Assembly (NCBI GenBank): GCA_903930665.1
Contig: CAIYZI010000173.1
Location: 1 to 18,828 of the forward strand
DNA length: 18,828 bases
Source of the DNA: an uncultured beta proteobacterium
GTDB lineage: Bacteria > Pseudomonadota > Gammaproteobacteria > Burkholderiales > Burkholderiaceae
Reading direction: 5' to 3'
Shown: in pieces, positions 1 to 6,906 of the stretch
How positions within the stretch are numbered: the first letter of the stretch is position 1
How the letters are laid out: each line of letters opens with the position of its first letter
The notes under the pieces: generated by a model
What the model was told of the DNA's origin: nothing
The model's input: only the letters and a program-made list of their open reading frames with translations
The model's database searches: none
Made by a program: the position numbers and the translations under genes

Positions 1-92
1 CGACTATCAGCACGAATTTTTGCTGATGCAGTTACCAAGTCCTGTAAATGACTTATTAAATGAGTAGGCAAAATATTCATCATCACACTCAT
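1..92 (-). CDS. murE: UDP-N-acetylmuramoyl-tripeptide synthetase MurE, N-terminal fragment (runs off left edge)
   Basis: Only the first 30 codons are in the window. MurE is the cytoplasmic ligase that adds the third residue (meso-diaminopimelate in Gram-negatives) to UDP-MurNAc-L-Ala-D-Glu. The visible peptide begins MSVMMN and ends ...KIRADS followed by the first two bases (CG) of the next codon, which would make the 'DSR' motif of the MurE N-terminal uridine-binding domain. Its ATG (92-90) overlaps the ftsI stop in an ATGA, the usual coupling in this cluster. Methionines at codons 4 and 5 are alternative starts. The identification rests on position after ftsI and the short DSR-like motif, so it is good but not proven from this fragment alone. 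Confidence 0.75.
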   Translation of the reverse strand, partial: MSVMMNILPTHLISHLQDLVTASAKIRADS

Positions 93-1861
93 TTTTTTGA
101 AACCACATGCTGTACTTTTGCGCTAGCGACTGGCGCATCAGTCGCACCACTATCAGCCAGCGTAGCTTGCTTAACGCTACTATCTGGTAGCACATTTAAT
201 GTGCGTAAGGTTTCACTAACAATCGTTGAAAATACAGGTGCAGCTACATCGCCACCGTAATAACTTCCACCCGTTGGTTCATCAATCATGACTGCCACTG
301 AAATACGAGGGGAGCTAATTGGGGCAATTCCTGCGAAATAGGCTAAGTATTTATTTCCATAACCTTTACCTACAAGCTTATGCGCAGTCCCAGTTTTCCC
401 ACCAACACGATACCCATCTGCTTGGGCTTTTACTGCAGTACCACCTGGCTGTGTAACAGTCTCAAGCATTTGGCGCATTTCTTGGGCAGTTTTGGCAGAA
501 ATGACTCTAGTACCCGGCTTAAAGTCGGGGCTACGGTCAATCGTTAATGGAACCAATTCTCCGTCCCGGGCAAAAATCGTATAGGCACGAGCTACTTGAA
601 ATAATGAGCCTGAAAGACCATAGCCAAATGCAATACGCGCCTGGTCACTAGCTACCCATTTTTTATAAGGATGCAAGGTTCCAGTAACTGCTCCAGGAAA
701 GCCAATCTTAGGCGCCTGTCCAAACCCAACAGCCGAATACATATCCCACATTTCTTCTGGAGAGAGATAGTTCATCGCAATTTTTGCCGCACCAATATTG
801 CTAGACTTTTGAATAATCTGAGCAATACTCAGACTGCCATTAGGATGGGTATCGGTAATCGGTTTTTTACCCACTAAATAACTAGAACCAATTGGCAATA
901 CTGTATTTGGATTGATAACACCCTTTTCTAAGGCAGCAGAAACGGTAAAAGGCTTAATCGTTGAACCAGGCTCAAACATATCTGTCAGCACGCGGTTACG
1001 GAGTTGTTCGCCATTAAGATTTCGACGGTCATTAGGGTTGTAACTTGGGTAATTTGCTAAGGCAAGAATTTCACCAGTCTGTGTATCAAGGACAACTGCA
1101 CCACCCGCTTTAGCGTGGTGATCCTCTACTGCACTTTTCACTGCGTTATAAGCAATGTATTGAATCTTGCTATCTACTGAAAGCTGTAGATCTTTACCGT
1201 TTTGTGGTAATTGCTCAATACCCACTTCCTCAACAACGCGACCTAAACGATCAACGACAACACGACGTTGGCCTGCATGACCAGCCAAATCCTTTTCTCT
1301 AGAGAGCTCCATACCCTCTTGGCCACGATCCTCAACATTGGTAAAACCGACAACGTGCGCCATTGCTTCACCCTCAGGGTAAAAACGGCGGTACTCATTA
1401 TTTAAACCAATACCGGGAATTTCTAACTGCTTAATTTGTTGAGCTATTTCTGGATCTACTTGACGCTTTAAGAAAATTTGCTTGCGCTCTTCTTTGAGTT
1501 TTTTACGTAAATCTGCTTCACTGATTTGCAACAAGCTTGCAAGCTTTCGAACCTTATCTGCAGCCAAATCATCAGGTACCGTATCGTTATAGGCAATGAC
1601 TGACTTTGCCTCTAAACTTGTAGCAATGACTTGACCATTTCGGTCCAAAATTTTTCCACGTGAAGCAGGAAGCTCTAACTCTCGCTGAGTGCCTCTTACG
1701 CCTTTAGCTTCATAAAACGCATTTCCTGGACCCTGGATCCAAACAGCGCGAATCAAAAGCAACATAAATACAAAGAACAACAGACATAGCATCAAACGCG
1801 ATCGCCACATTGGCAAGCGTAAAACTAAATTTGGCGTAGTAGAAAATCCAACTGGCCTCAT
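89..1861 (-). CDS. ftsI: Peptidoglycan D,D-transpeptidase FtsI (PBP3)
   Basis: Septal class B penicillin-binding protein of the inner membrane, which cross-links peptidoglycan at the division site as part of the divisome with FtsW and FtsQLB. The 590-residue length is normal. A short cytoplasmic N-terminus is followed by one membrane anchor (about 21-42). The PBP dimer/pedestal domain has the RGKILDRNG motif at 68-76. The transpeptidase domain has all three active-site motifs: STIK with nucleophile S300, SSN at 353-355 and KTGT at 489-492. The last ~35 residues are a low-complexity Ala/Ser/Val tail of the sort that varies between species. Both ends overlap neighbours by ATGA (ftsL upstream, murE downstream), so it is translationally coupled and has no promoter of its own that I can see. 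Confidence 0.97.
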   Translation of the reverse strand: MRPVGFSTTPNLVLRLPMWRSRLMLCLLFFVFMLLLIRAVWIQGPGNAFYEAKGVRGTQRELELPASRGKILDRNGQVIATSLEAKSVIAYNDTVPDDLAADKVRKLASLLQISEADLRKKLKEERKQIFLKRQVDPEIAQQIKQLEIPGIGLNNEYRRFYPEGEAMAHVVGFTNVEDRGQEGMELSREKDLAGHAGQRRVVVDRLGRVVEEVGIEQLPQNGKDLQLSVDSKIQYIAYNAVKSAVEDHHAKAGGAVVLDTQTGEILALANYPSYNPNDRRNLNGEQLRNRVLTDMFEPGSTIKPFTVSAALEKGVINPNTVLPIGSSYLVGKKPITDTHPNGSLSIAQIIQKSSNIGAAKIAMNYLSPEEMWDMYSAVGFGQAPKIGFPGAVTGTLHPYKKWVASDQARIAFGYGLSGSLFQVARAYTIFARDGELVPLTIDRSPDFKPGTRVISAKTAQEMRQMLETVTQPGGTAVKAQADGYRVGGKTGTAHKLVGKGYGNKYLAYFAGIAPISSPRISVAVMIDEPTGGSYYGGDVAAPVFSTIVSETLRTLNVLPDSSVKQATLADSGATDAPVASAKVQHVVSKK

Positions 1862-2124
1862 TTAGCTTCCTTTAAGTACAAAGTACGTTCAGGTGAAATG
1901 GGGACCATATGCAATTGGTTACGCGCTACGTCACGAATCCTTGCCGACTTAGATAAATTTCTTTGTTCATATTCCAGACGCAACCAGTCTTGATTAAGTT
2001 GACGCTCTTCAATTTGAGCATGCTCTAAAGCAATAAATAACTTACGGGCGCGCTGTTGGGCAGCAACTAATGACAAGGCACATATCAACAATAAAGAAAG
2101 TAAAGTCAGCGTGGCGCGATTCAT
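1858..2124 (-). CDS. ftsL: Cell division protein FtsL
   Basis: Small bitopic divisome protein that joins FtsB and FtsQ and helps activate FtsWI. The 88 residues show the expected plan: a very short cytoplasmic N-terminus, one membrane helix (about residues 5-22) and a periplasmic segment rich in Gln, Glu, Leu and Arg (about 24-70) suited to the FtsL-FtsB coiled coil. The end is a short region with the VARNQLHM...P pattern common in FtsL. Sequence conservation in this family is weak, so position between rsmH and ftsI carries much of the call. Its ATG overlaps the rsmH TGA, and its TGA overlaps the ftsI ATG. Confidence 0.93.
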   Translation of the reverse strand: MNRATLTLLSLLLICALSLVAAQQRARKLFIALEHAQIEERQLNQDWLRLEYEQRNLSKSARIRDVARNQLHMVPISPERTLYLKEAK

Positions 2125-3071
2125 GCCAAAACTCCCGAACGCTTTTCTGCAACACGCATGATTGCTGAGCGAGCACGTGGATTCTCTCGAACTTCTTGCT
2201 CGCTTGGCTTTATACGTCCGATAACTTCTAATGCACTTTGTGGCAAATCTCTATCGCGAACCGGTAGGCCACGAGGCACCTCTACCTTAGAGTGCGCCTG
2301 TAAGAATTGCTTAACAATCCGGTCTTCCAATGAATGAAAGCTAATAACAGCGAGTCTCGCACCAGGCTTTAATAATCCCAGTGCAGCCTTCAAGCCAAGC
2401 TCCAGGTCATCAAGTTCACGATTAATAAAAATACGCAATGCTTGAAATGTTCTTGTTGCAGGATCTTGCCCAGCTTCTCGAGTACGAACAACACTGGCCA
2501 CCAGTGACGCTAACTGCAAAGTAGTTTTTGGTGGCAGGCCCTCTTCTCGCTTAGCCACAATAGCTTTAGCGATCTGCGAAGCAAAACGTTCTTCTCCGTA
2601 AGTTTTAATCACCCGCGTGATTTCCTCCTGCGGTGCCTGCTCTAGCCACTCCGATGCAGTGATGCCATGATCCGTATCCATCCGCATATCGAGCGGACCC
2701 TCGCGACGGAATGAAAACCCTCGGTGCGCTTCGTCTACTTGCGGCGAGCTGATGCCCAAATCCAACAAAATTCCATCGACTGATTCGGGTTCCGCGTATT
2801 GATCCATTTTTGCAAAACTGTCGTGCACAATGGTTAAACGCGGATCGTTGATTTTTTTGGCTACTGCAATCGCATCCAAATCCTTGTCGAAGGAGATCAT
2901 GCGCGCACGGGTATCTAACTGTTTGAGCAAAGCCTGAGTATGTCCACCGCGCCCAAACGTTCCATCGATTACTAAGATGTTGTTTTTCGGATTTTGCGCC
3001 TGAAGAAGTGGACCATCCATTAGCGCCGTCACCGCCTCGGCCAGTAATACTGGGCGATGAGTTATGTTCAT
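2121..3071 (-). CDS. rsmH: 16S rRNA (cytosine(1402)-N(4))-methyltransferase RsmH
   Basis: SAM-dependent enzyme (old name MraW) that N4-methylates C1402 in the P-site region of 16S rRNA, in the cytoplasm. The 316 residues match the family. Visible motifs are the SAM-binding loop DGTFGRGGH (36-44), FDKD (61-64), LLDLGISSPQ (102-111), GPLDMRMD (125-132) and the C-terminal NPRARSA. The ATG at 3071 follows the mraZ stop by 12 bases and has a GGGTG-like purine stretch upstream. The gene overlaps ftsL by ATGA. The family function is established; nothing here departs from it. Confidence 0.97.
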   Translation of the reverse strand: MNITHRPVLLAEAVTALMDGPLLQAQNPKNNILVIDGTFGRGGHTQALLKQLDTRARMISFDKDLDAIAVAKKINDPRLTIVHDSFAKMDQYAEPESVDGILLDLGISSPQVDEAHRGFSFRREGPLDMRMDTDHGITASEWLEQAPQEEITRVIKTYGEERFASQIAKAIVAKREEGLPPKTTLQLASLVASVVRTREAGQDPATRTFQALRIFINRELDDLELGLKAALGLLKPGARLAVISFHSLEDRIVKQFLQAHSKVEVPRGLPVRDRDLPQSALEVIGRIKPSEQEVRENPRARSAIMRVAEKRSGVLA

Positions 3072-3083
3072 AACACCCTGACA

Positions 3084-3512
3084 TCAAAAATTAAATTGCT
3101 TGAGCGCATCAGGCATGCCTTGCGCAATGGCGGCCTGTTCTTTGGCGGTGTAGGTAGCAGCATCCCAAAGCTCTAAATGACTGCCCATTCCGAGCAACAT
3201 CACTTCTTTTTCAATGCCTGCAGCTGAACGTAATTCTGGGCTGACGAGAATTCTTCCAGCACTATCTAAATCGACCTCTGCAGCGTTCCCTAAAAAAATA
3301 CGGCGCCACCAATGCGCATCCATCGGGAGTTGAGCAACTCGTGAGCGGAAATTGTCCCATTCAGGGCGTGGGAAGAGTAAAAGGCATCCATCAGGGTGTT
3401 TTGTGAGGGTAATGCGACCCTCGCCCTGAACCAACAAGGCGTCACGATGCTTGGCCGGAACCGACATTCGACCTTTTGCATCTAAATTAAGAGCTGACGC
3501 ACCTTGAAACAC
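3084..3512 (-). CDS. mraZ: Transcriptional regulator MraZ
   Basis: DNA-binding protein of the SpoVT-AbrB fold that forms a ring and represses its own dcw promoter. The 142 residues carry the two tandem half-domains, each with the DxxGR signature: LDAKGR near residues 10-15 and LDSAGR near 82-87. The start is GTG (3512-3510), giving MFQGAS, the usual MraZ N-terminus. AGTGGGG six bases upstream serves as Shine-Dalgarno. It is the first gene of mraZ-rsmH-ftsL-ftsI-murE. Three TGGGN-type repeats directly upstream (3519-3543) fit autoregulation. Confidence 0.96.
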   Translation of the reverse strand: MFQGASALNLDAKGRMSVPAKHRDALLVQGEGRITLTKHPDGCLLLFPRPEWDNFRSRVAQLPMDAHWWRRIFLGNAAEVDLDSAGRILVSPELRSAAGIEKEVMLLGMGSHLELWDAATYTAKEQAAIAQGMPDALKQFNF

Positions 3513-3518
3513 TAATTA

Positions 3519-3543
3519 CCCCACTTTTTCACACTTCCTCCCA
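3519..3543 (-). promoter_or_regulatory. Candidate MraZ operator, three repeats on a 10-bp period
   Basis: Read on the minus strand the order is TGGGA, five bases, TGTGA, five bases, TGGGG. This is the spacing known for the E. coli MraZ box (TGGGN repeats with 5-nt spacers); the middle copy is degenerate. The distal copy touches the proposed -10, and the proximal copy is also the mraZ Shine-Dalgarno. Repeats and spacing are seen directly; binding is inferred from the family. Confidence 0.75.
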
Positions 3544-3571
3544 CTTTAGAGGATCAACCTAAGAGGGTCAA
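3543..3571 (-). promoter_or_regulatory. Predicted sigma-70 promoter of the dcw cluster (Pmra)
   Basis: On the minus strand TTGACC (3571-3566) and TAAAGT (3548-3543) are separated by 17 bases. The predicted start would fall within the MraZ repeats and leave a leader of roughly 25 bases before the mraZ GTG. The -35 is strong and the -10 moderate. The sequence further upstream is AT-rich. Confidence 0.6.
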
Positions 3572-3603
3572 GTGTTTTTGGGTAATTTTTTAGGAAATTC
3601 CCT

Positions 3604-3619
3604 AGTGTTTACAAACACT
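3604..3619. repeat. Perfect 16-bp palindrome upstream of the dcw promoter
   Basis: AGTGTTT-AC-AAACACT, seven-base arms with a two-base centre, about 33 bp upstream of the proposed -35. A half copy (AGTGTTTT) occurs at 3571-3578, adjoining the -35. It could be an operator for a dimeric regulator. I do not recognise the regulator. Confidence 0.5.
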
Positions 3620-3729
3620 TAGCGCACTGTGTTCACAAAATGGTGATATTAAAATTACCACTTGAAACAAGAGCTTGGAAAATATACTTAAGAACAGATC
3701 TTAGCTATTTAGGTAAAAATCGATGGATA

Positions 3730-3749
3730 TACTGTACGAATAAACAGTT
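3730..3749. promoter_or_regulatory. Candidate LexA (SOS) box
   Basis: Positions 3732-3747 read CTGT-N8-ACAG, flanked by TA and TT, a close match to the LexA operator used by gamma- and betaproteobacteria. On the plus strand a TATACT hexamer (3728-3733) overlaps its left half, an arrangement typical of SOS promoters, but no good -35 accompanies it. On the minus strand a TTATCA/TACAGT pair with 16-bp spacing overlaps the box. The next minus-strand gene is mraZ, about 220 bp away; the plus direction is antisense to coq7. The motif is seen; function is inferred. Confidence 0.5.
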
Positions 3750-3783
3750 ATTTGATAAAAAATTTATCCCACTTATTCAAAAA

Positions 3784-4413
3784 TTAAATACGATAGGCGC
3801 CACTGGTCATCACTTTTGACATCAGTTGCATTATTTCCTGAATTGGCTTTGGTAAGGCAGCTCCACCAGCCTGCAAAGCAGCTTGTCCATGCTCAATTTC
3901 ATCGATGCGCATTTGGTCTACTATTGCTCGCGATTGATGATCTTCTTTGGGCAGTTTCTCCAAGTGGCTTTCTAGGTGACTTTCGACTTGTTTCTCGGTT
4001 TCAGCAACAAAACCCAAGCTCCACTTATCCCCGGCTAAGCCTGCTGCCAAGCCAATCGCAAAGGATCCTGCGTACCAAAATGGATTAAGAAAGCTAGTAT
4101 GTGAACCGAGCTCTTGTAAACGCGTTTCACACCAAGCTAAGTGATCCATTTCCTCCCGCCCAGAATGATTTAGCATCTTCTGAATCTCAGCATTTCGAGC
4201 AACTAATTTTTGAGATTGATAGAGGGCTTGGGCGCAAACTTCTCCCACATGATTGACCCGCATCAGTCCAGCAGCATGTTTACGCTCTGCAGCATCCAAT
4301 TCCACAGTGGAATTACCCGTTGAAGTCGGGATAGGGCGCCGTGAATTTGCACCCCCAAATACCGACCGAAGGGCAGTATCAAACTCAATAATCAGCCGAT
4401 CTGTTGGGCTCAT
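3784..4413 (-). CDS. coq7: 2-polyprenyl-3-methyl-6-methoxy-1,4-benzoquinone monooxygenase Coq7
   Basis: Di-iron hydroxylase that makes the last ring hydroxylation of ubiquinone synthesis, peripherally bound to the inner membrane. With the ATG at 4413 the protein is 209 residues. The ferritin-like ligands are present: E58 in HVGEV, E88 and H91 in EEMDH, E140 in AETEKQ, and E172 and H175 in DEIEH. The segment FLNPFWYAGSFAIGLAAGL (about 108-126) is the usual hydrophobic surface helix. A TTG nine bases upstream keeps the frame open, but MSPTDRLI is the likelier N-terminus. It starts 13 bases after the bioB stop on the same strand, so the two may be cotranscribed, though the pathways are unrelated. 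Confidence 0.94.
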   Translation of the reverse strand: MSPTDRLIIEFDTALRSVFGGANSRRPIPTSTGNSTVELDAAERKHAAGLMRVNHVGEVCAQALYQSQKLVARNAEIQKMLNHSGREEMDHLAWCETRLQELGSHTSFLNPFWYAGSFAIGLAAGLAGDKWSLGFVAETEKQVESHLESHLEKLPKEDHQSRAIVDQMRIDEIEHGQAALQAGGAALPKPIQEIMQLMSKVMTSGAYRI

Positions 4414-4426
4414 AAGGTTCAAAAAC

Positions 4427-5464
4427 TTAGACTAAAACCTCAGTCTTACAACTTTGTTTGGTTTTTAATCCGAGTTCAGCAAGAAGAGCACGATCTTCCT
4501 CTGCCTCGGGATTTCCGGTAGTGAGCAGTTGCTCACCATAGAAAATCGAATTCGCGCCAGCCAAGAAACACATCGCCTGAATAGCTCTACCAAGCTCTTG
4601 ACGGCCAGCAGATAAGCGCACGCGGGCACGAGGCATAGTGATTCGGGCAACTGCAATTGTTCTCACAAACTCAAGCGGGTCCAAAGGCTTTTGATCTGCC
4701 AATGGAGTGCCAGCTACTGGTACTAAATGATTAATGGGGACTGATTCAGGATAAGGACTTAAATTTGCTAGCCGAGCTATAAAAGCTGCACGTTGCTCAC
4801 GGGATTCACCCATGCCCACAATACCGCCACAGCAAACCGACATACCAGCAGCACGGACATTGGAAATCGTGTCTAAGCGATCCTGATAGCCACGAGTTGA
4901 GATCACTGAGCGATAAAAATCTTCGCTGGTATCTAAATTGTGGTTATAAAAGTCTAGGCCAGCCTCTTGTAACGCCTGTGCCTGACTAGCCTCAAGCATC
5001 CCTAGGGTTGCGCAGGTCTCCAAGCCCAGGGCTTTTACGCCCTTAATCATGGCGGTGACCTTCTCAATATCGCGATCCTTAGGCTCCCGCCAAGCAGCAC
5101 CCATACAGAAACGGTTTGAACCAGCCGCTTTAGCGGCTTTAGCAGCCTCAAGAACCTCATCCAAATCCATCAGCTTGCTGGCTTTAACATCAGTATCATA
5201 GCGAGCTGCCTGAGGACAATACCCACAATCTTCTGGGCAGCCACCGGTCTTAATTGACAAGAGCGTCGCTAGCTCGACATCCCCTTCTGGGAAATAAGCC
5301 TGATGGGTTTTTTGTGCCTTAAAAATTAAGTCATTGAAAGGCAAGGAAAAAAGTTCCTCAATTTGAGCAACTGTCCAAGCTCCAGACGCGTCTACCTCCT
5401 TACGCAAATCCATCTTAGATTTGACTTGAGTGAGGGGTTTTTCAGTAGTTTGGGCGTCCAGCAT
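4427..5464 (-). CDS. bioB: Biotin synthase BioB
   Basis: Radical-SAM enzyme that inserts sulfur into dethiobiotin, the last step of biotin synthesis. The 345 residues show the radical-SAM cluster CPEDCGYC (C76, C80, C83), which binds the 4Fe-4S cluster. The second-cluster ligands appear as C120 (NRFCMG), C151 (ETCATLG), C211 or C212 (MSVCCGG) and R283 in RVRLSAGR. YNHNLDTS (173-180) is the standard substrate-region motif. The N-terminal ~25 residues are variable in the family, and M18 is an in-frame alternative start. The gene is divergent from bioAFD across 89 bases and is followed by coq7. Confidence 0.97.
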   Translation of the reverse strand: MLDAQTTEKPLTQVKSKMDLRKEVDASGAWTVAQIEELFSLPFNDLIFKAQKTHQAYFPEGDVELATLLSIKTGGCPEDCGYCPQAARYDTDVKASKLMDLDEVLEAAKAAKAAGSNRFCMGAAWREPKDRDIEKVTAMIKGVKALGLETCATLGMLEASQAQALQEAGLDFYNHNLDTSEDFYRSVISTRGYQDRLDTISNVRAAGMSVCCGGIVGMGESREQRAAFIARLANLSPYPESVPINHLVPVAGTPLADQKPLDPLEFVRTIAVARITMPRARVRLSAGRQELGRAIQAMCFLAGANSIFYGEQLLTTGNPEAEEDRALLAELGLKTKQSCKTEVLV

Positions 5465-5553
5465 GGTCGAATTCCAGGAAATAGATCAATTCAAGGCATA
5501 AACATAACAGATACAGATCTGAATTTGGAAAAACTAGTGGTCAAATATCAAAC
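5465..5553. promoter_or_regulatory. Divergent bioB / bioAFD control region
   Basis: This 89-bp AT-rich gap must hold both promoters or at least parts of them. An 8-bp palindrome CAGATCTG lies near its middle (5514-5521). TTGACC on the minus strand (close to 5540) could be a bioB -35, but no good -10 sits at 16-18 bp. I see no TTGTAAAC-type BirA operator, so regulation cannot be read from the sequence. Confidence 0.4.
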
Positions 5554-6906
5554 ATGAATAAAAATGTTCACTTCGAACAAAGCAAAGAAAACTGGGTAAA
5601 CAGAAGTCTAGCTGCCGTTTGGCACCCCTGCACCCAGATGAAGCATCACGAATCTTTTCCCCTTATAGCTATTACTAAAGGTAAGGGAGCTTGGCTTTTC
5701 GATGAAAAAGGCACCCCTTTACTCGATTGCATTAGCTCCTGGTGGACAAACTTATTTGGTCACTCCAACCCCCTCATCAATAAGGCTATTCTTGCCCAGC
5801 TAGAAAAAATTGAGCATGTCATGCTGGCCGGCTTTACACATCCACCTGTAGTCGAGTTATCGGAAAAACTTTCCGCCTTGACCAACCATCAGTTAGGTCA
5901 TGTCTTTTATGCTTCAGATGGAGCATCGGCAGTAGAAATAGCCCTAAAAATGAGTCACCACTTTTGGCAACTCAATAACAAGCCTGAAAAGAAAAAATTT
6001 GTTTGTCTTCAAAATGGCTATCACGGTGAAACAATCGGCGCTTTAGCGGTCACAGATGTAGCCATTTTTCGTGAAGCCTATGGATCACTTTTGCAGGAGG
6101 TTTTCACAGTTTCCTCTCCTGATGCTCGAAAAATACAACCTGGCCAAACTGCTGCTGATATCGCTAGACAATGCGCGCAAGAACTTGAGCAATTATTCAA
6201 ACAAGAACATCAAAACATTTCAGCCATCATCATTGAACCCTTAATTCAGTGTGCTGGCCAGATGGCCATGTACTCACCTGAATATTTGCGCTTAGTCAGA
6301 CAGTTGTGCGATCAATATCAAATTCATTTAATCGCCGATGAAATTGCTGTGGGATGTGGACGTACTGGGAAATTTTTTGCTTGTGAGCATGCTGATATAT
6401 GGCCTGACTTTCTCACCCTCTCAAAAGGTATTAGCGGTGGATATTTACCCCTCTCTCTCTGTTTAACAAGTGACAGTATTTACCGAGCGTTTTATAGGGA
6501 TGAGACTAAACATGGCTTCTTACATTCCCATTCTTATACCGGCAATCCACTAGCCTGTGCAGCAGCTTTAGCTTGCTTAGATATTTTTGAAACAGAAAAT
6601 ATTCTTGAGAAAAATATTGGGCGCTCCCAAGATCTTGCAAATGCTTTTGCATGGACAAAGACAGATACCAGGATTGAACATTGGCGCCAGCAAGGCATGA
6701 TTCTTGCATTCGATGTTAAAAATGAATCCCTTAAGAATCCCAACACCTTTGCACGAGAAATGTTCTCTAAAAGCTTGGATGAAGGAATATTAATTAGACC
6801 AATTGGCAATACGGTCTACGTCATGCCACCCTATATTTTATCAACCGAAGAAACCTTGCAAATGGGTAAAGCGGTAAAGAGTGCACTAGAACAGGTTCTC
6901 ATATGA
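5554..6906 (+). CDS. bioA: Adenosylmethionine-8-amino-7-oxononanoate aminotransferase BioA
   Basis: PLP enzyme that transfers an amino group from SAM to KAPA to make DAPA, the antepenultimate step of biotin synthesis. The 450 residues are slightly longer than the ~430 of E. coli. Visible features are VWHPCTQMK (22-30) near the N-terminus, the substrate-pocket SSWWTNLFGH (61-70), NGYHGETIG (154-162), ADEIAVGCGRTG (261-272) with the PLP-ring Asp262, and the Schiff-base Lys291 in TLSKGISGGY. HSHSYTGNPLACAAA is also typical. No convincing Shine-Dalgarno precedes the ATG. It overlaps bioF by ATGA and heads the bioA-bioF-bioD run. Confidence 0.96.
   Translation: MNKNVHFEQSKENWVNRSLAAVWHPCTQMKHHESFPLIAITKGKGAWLFDEKGTPLLDCISSWWTNLFGHSNPLINKAILAQLEKIEHVMLAGFTHPPVVELSEKLSALTNHQLGHVFYASDGASAVEIALKMSHHFWQLNNKPEKKKFVCLQNGYHGETIGALAVTDVAIFREAYGSLLQEVFTVSSPDARKIQPGQTAADIARQCAQELEQLFKQEHQNISAIIIEPLIQCAGQMAMYSPEYLRLVRQLCDQYQIHLIADEIAVGCGRTGKFFACEHADIWPDFLTLSKGISGGYLPLSLCLTSDSIYRAFYRDETKHGFLHSHSYTGNPLACAAALACLDIFETENILEKNIGRSQDLANAFAWTKTDTRIEHWRQQGMILAFDVKNESLKNPNTFAREMFSKSLDEGILIRPIGNTVYVMPPYILSTEETLQMGKAVKSALEQVLI

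Noticed and set aside
7..195. Minus-strand 62-aa frame at the left edge
   Set aside because: It lies across the ftsI 3' end and the murE start in another frame; real genes explain both parts.
2605..3087. 160-aa minus-strand frame
   Set aside because: Out-of-frame shadow of rsmH, with composition unlike a protein and no start signal.
3764..3772. TTATCCCAC as a DnaA box
   Set aside because: Differs from TTATNCACA at the key last positions and stands alone; no origin-like cluster nearby.
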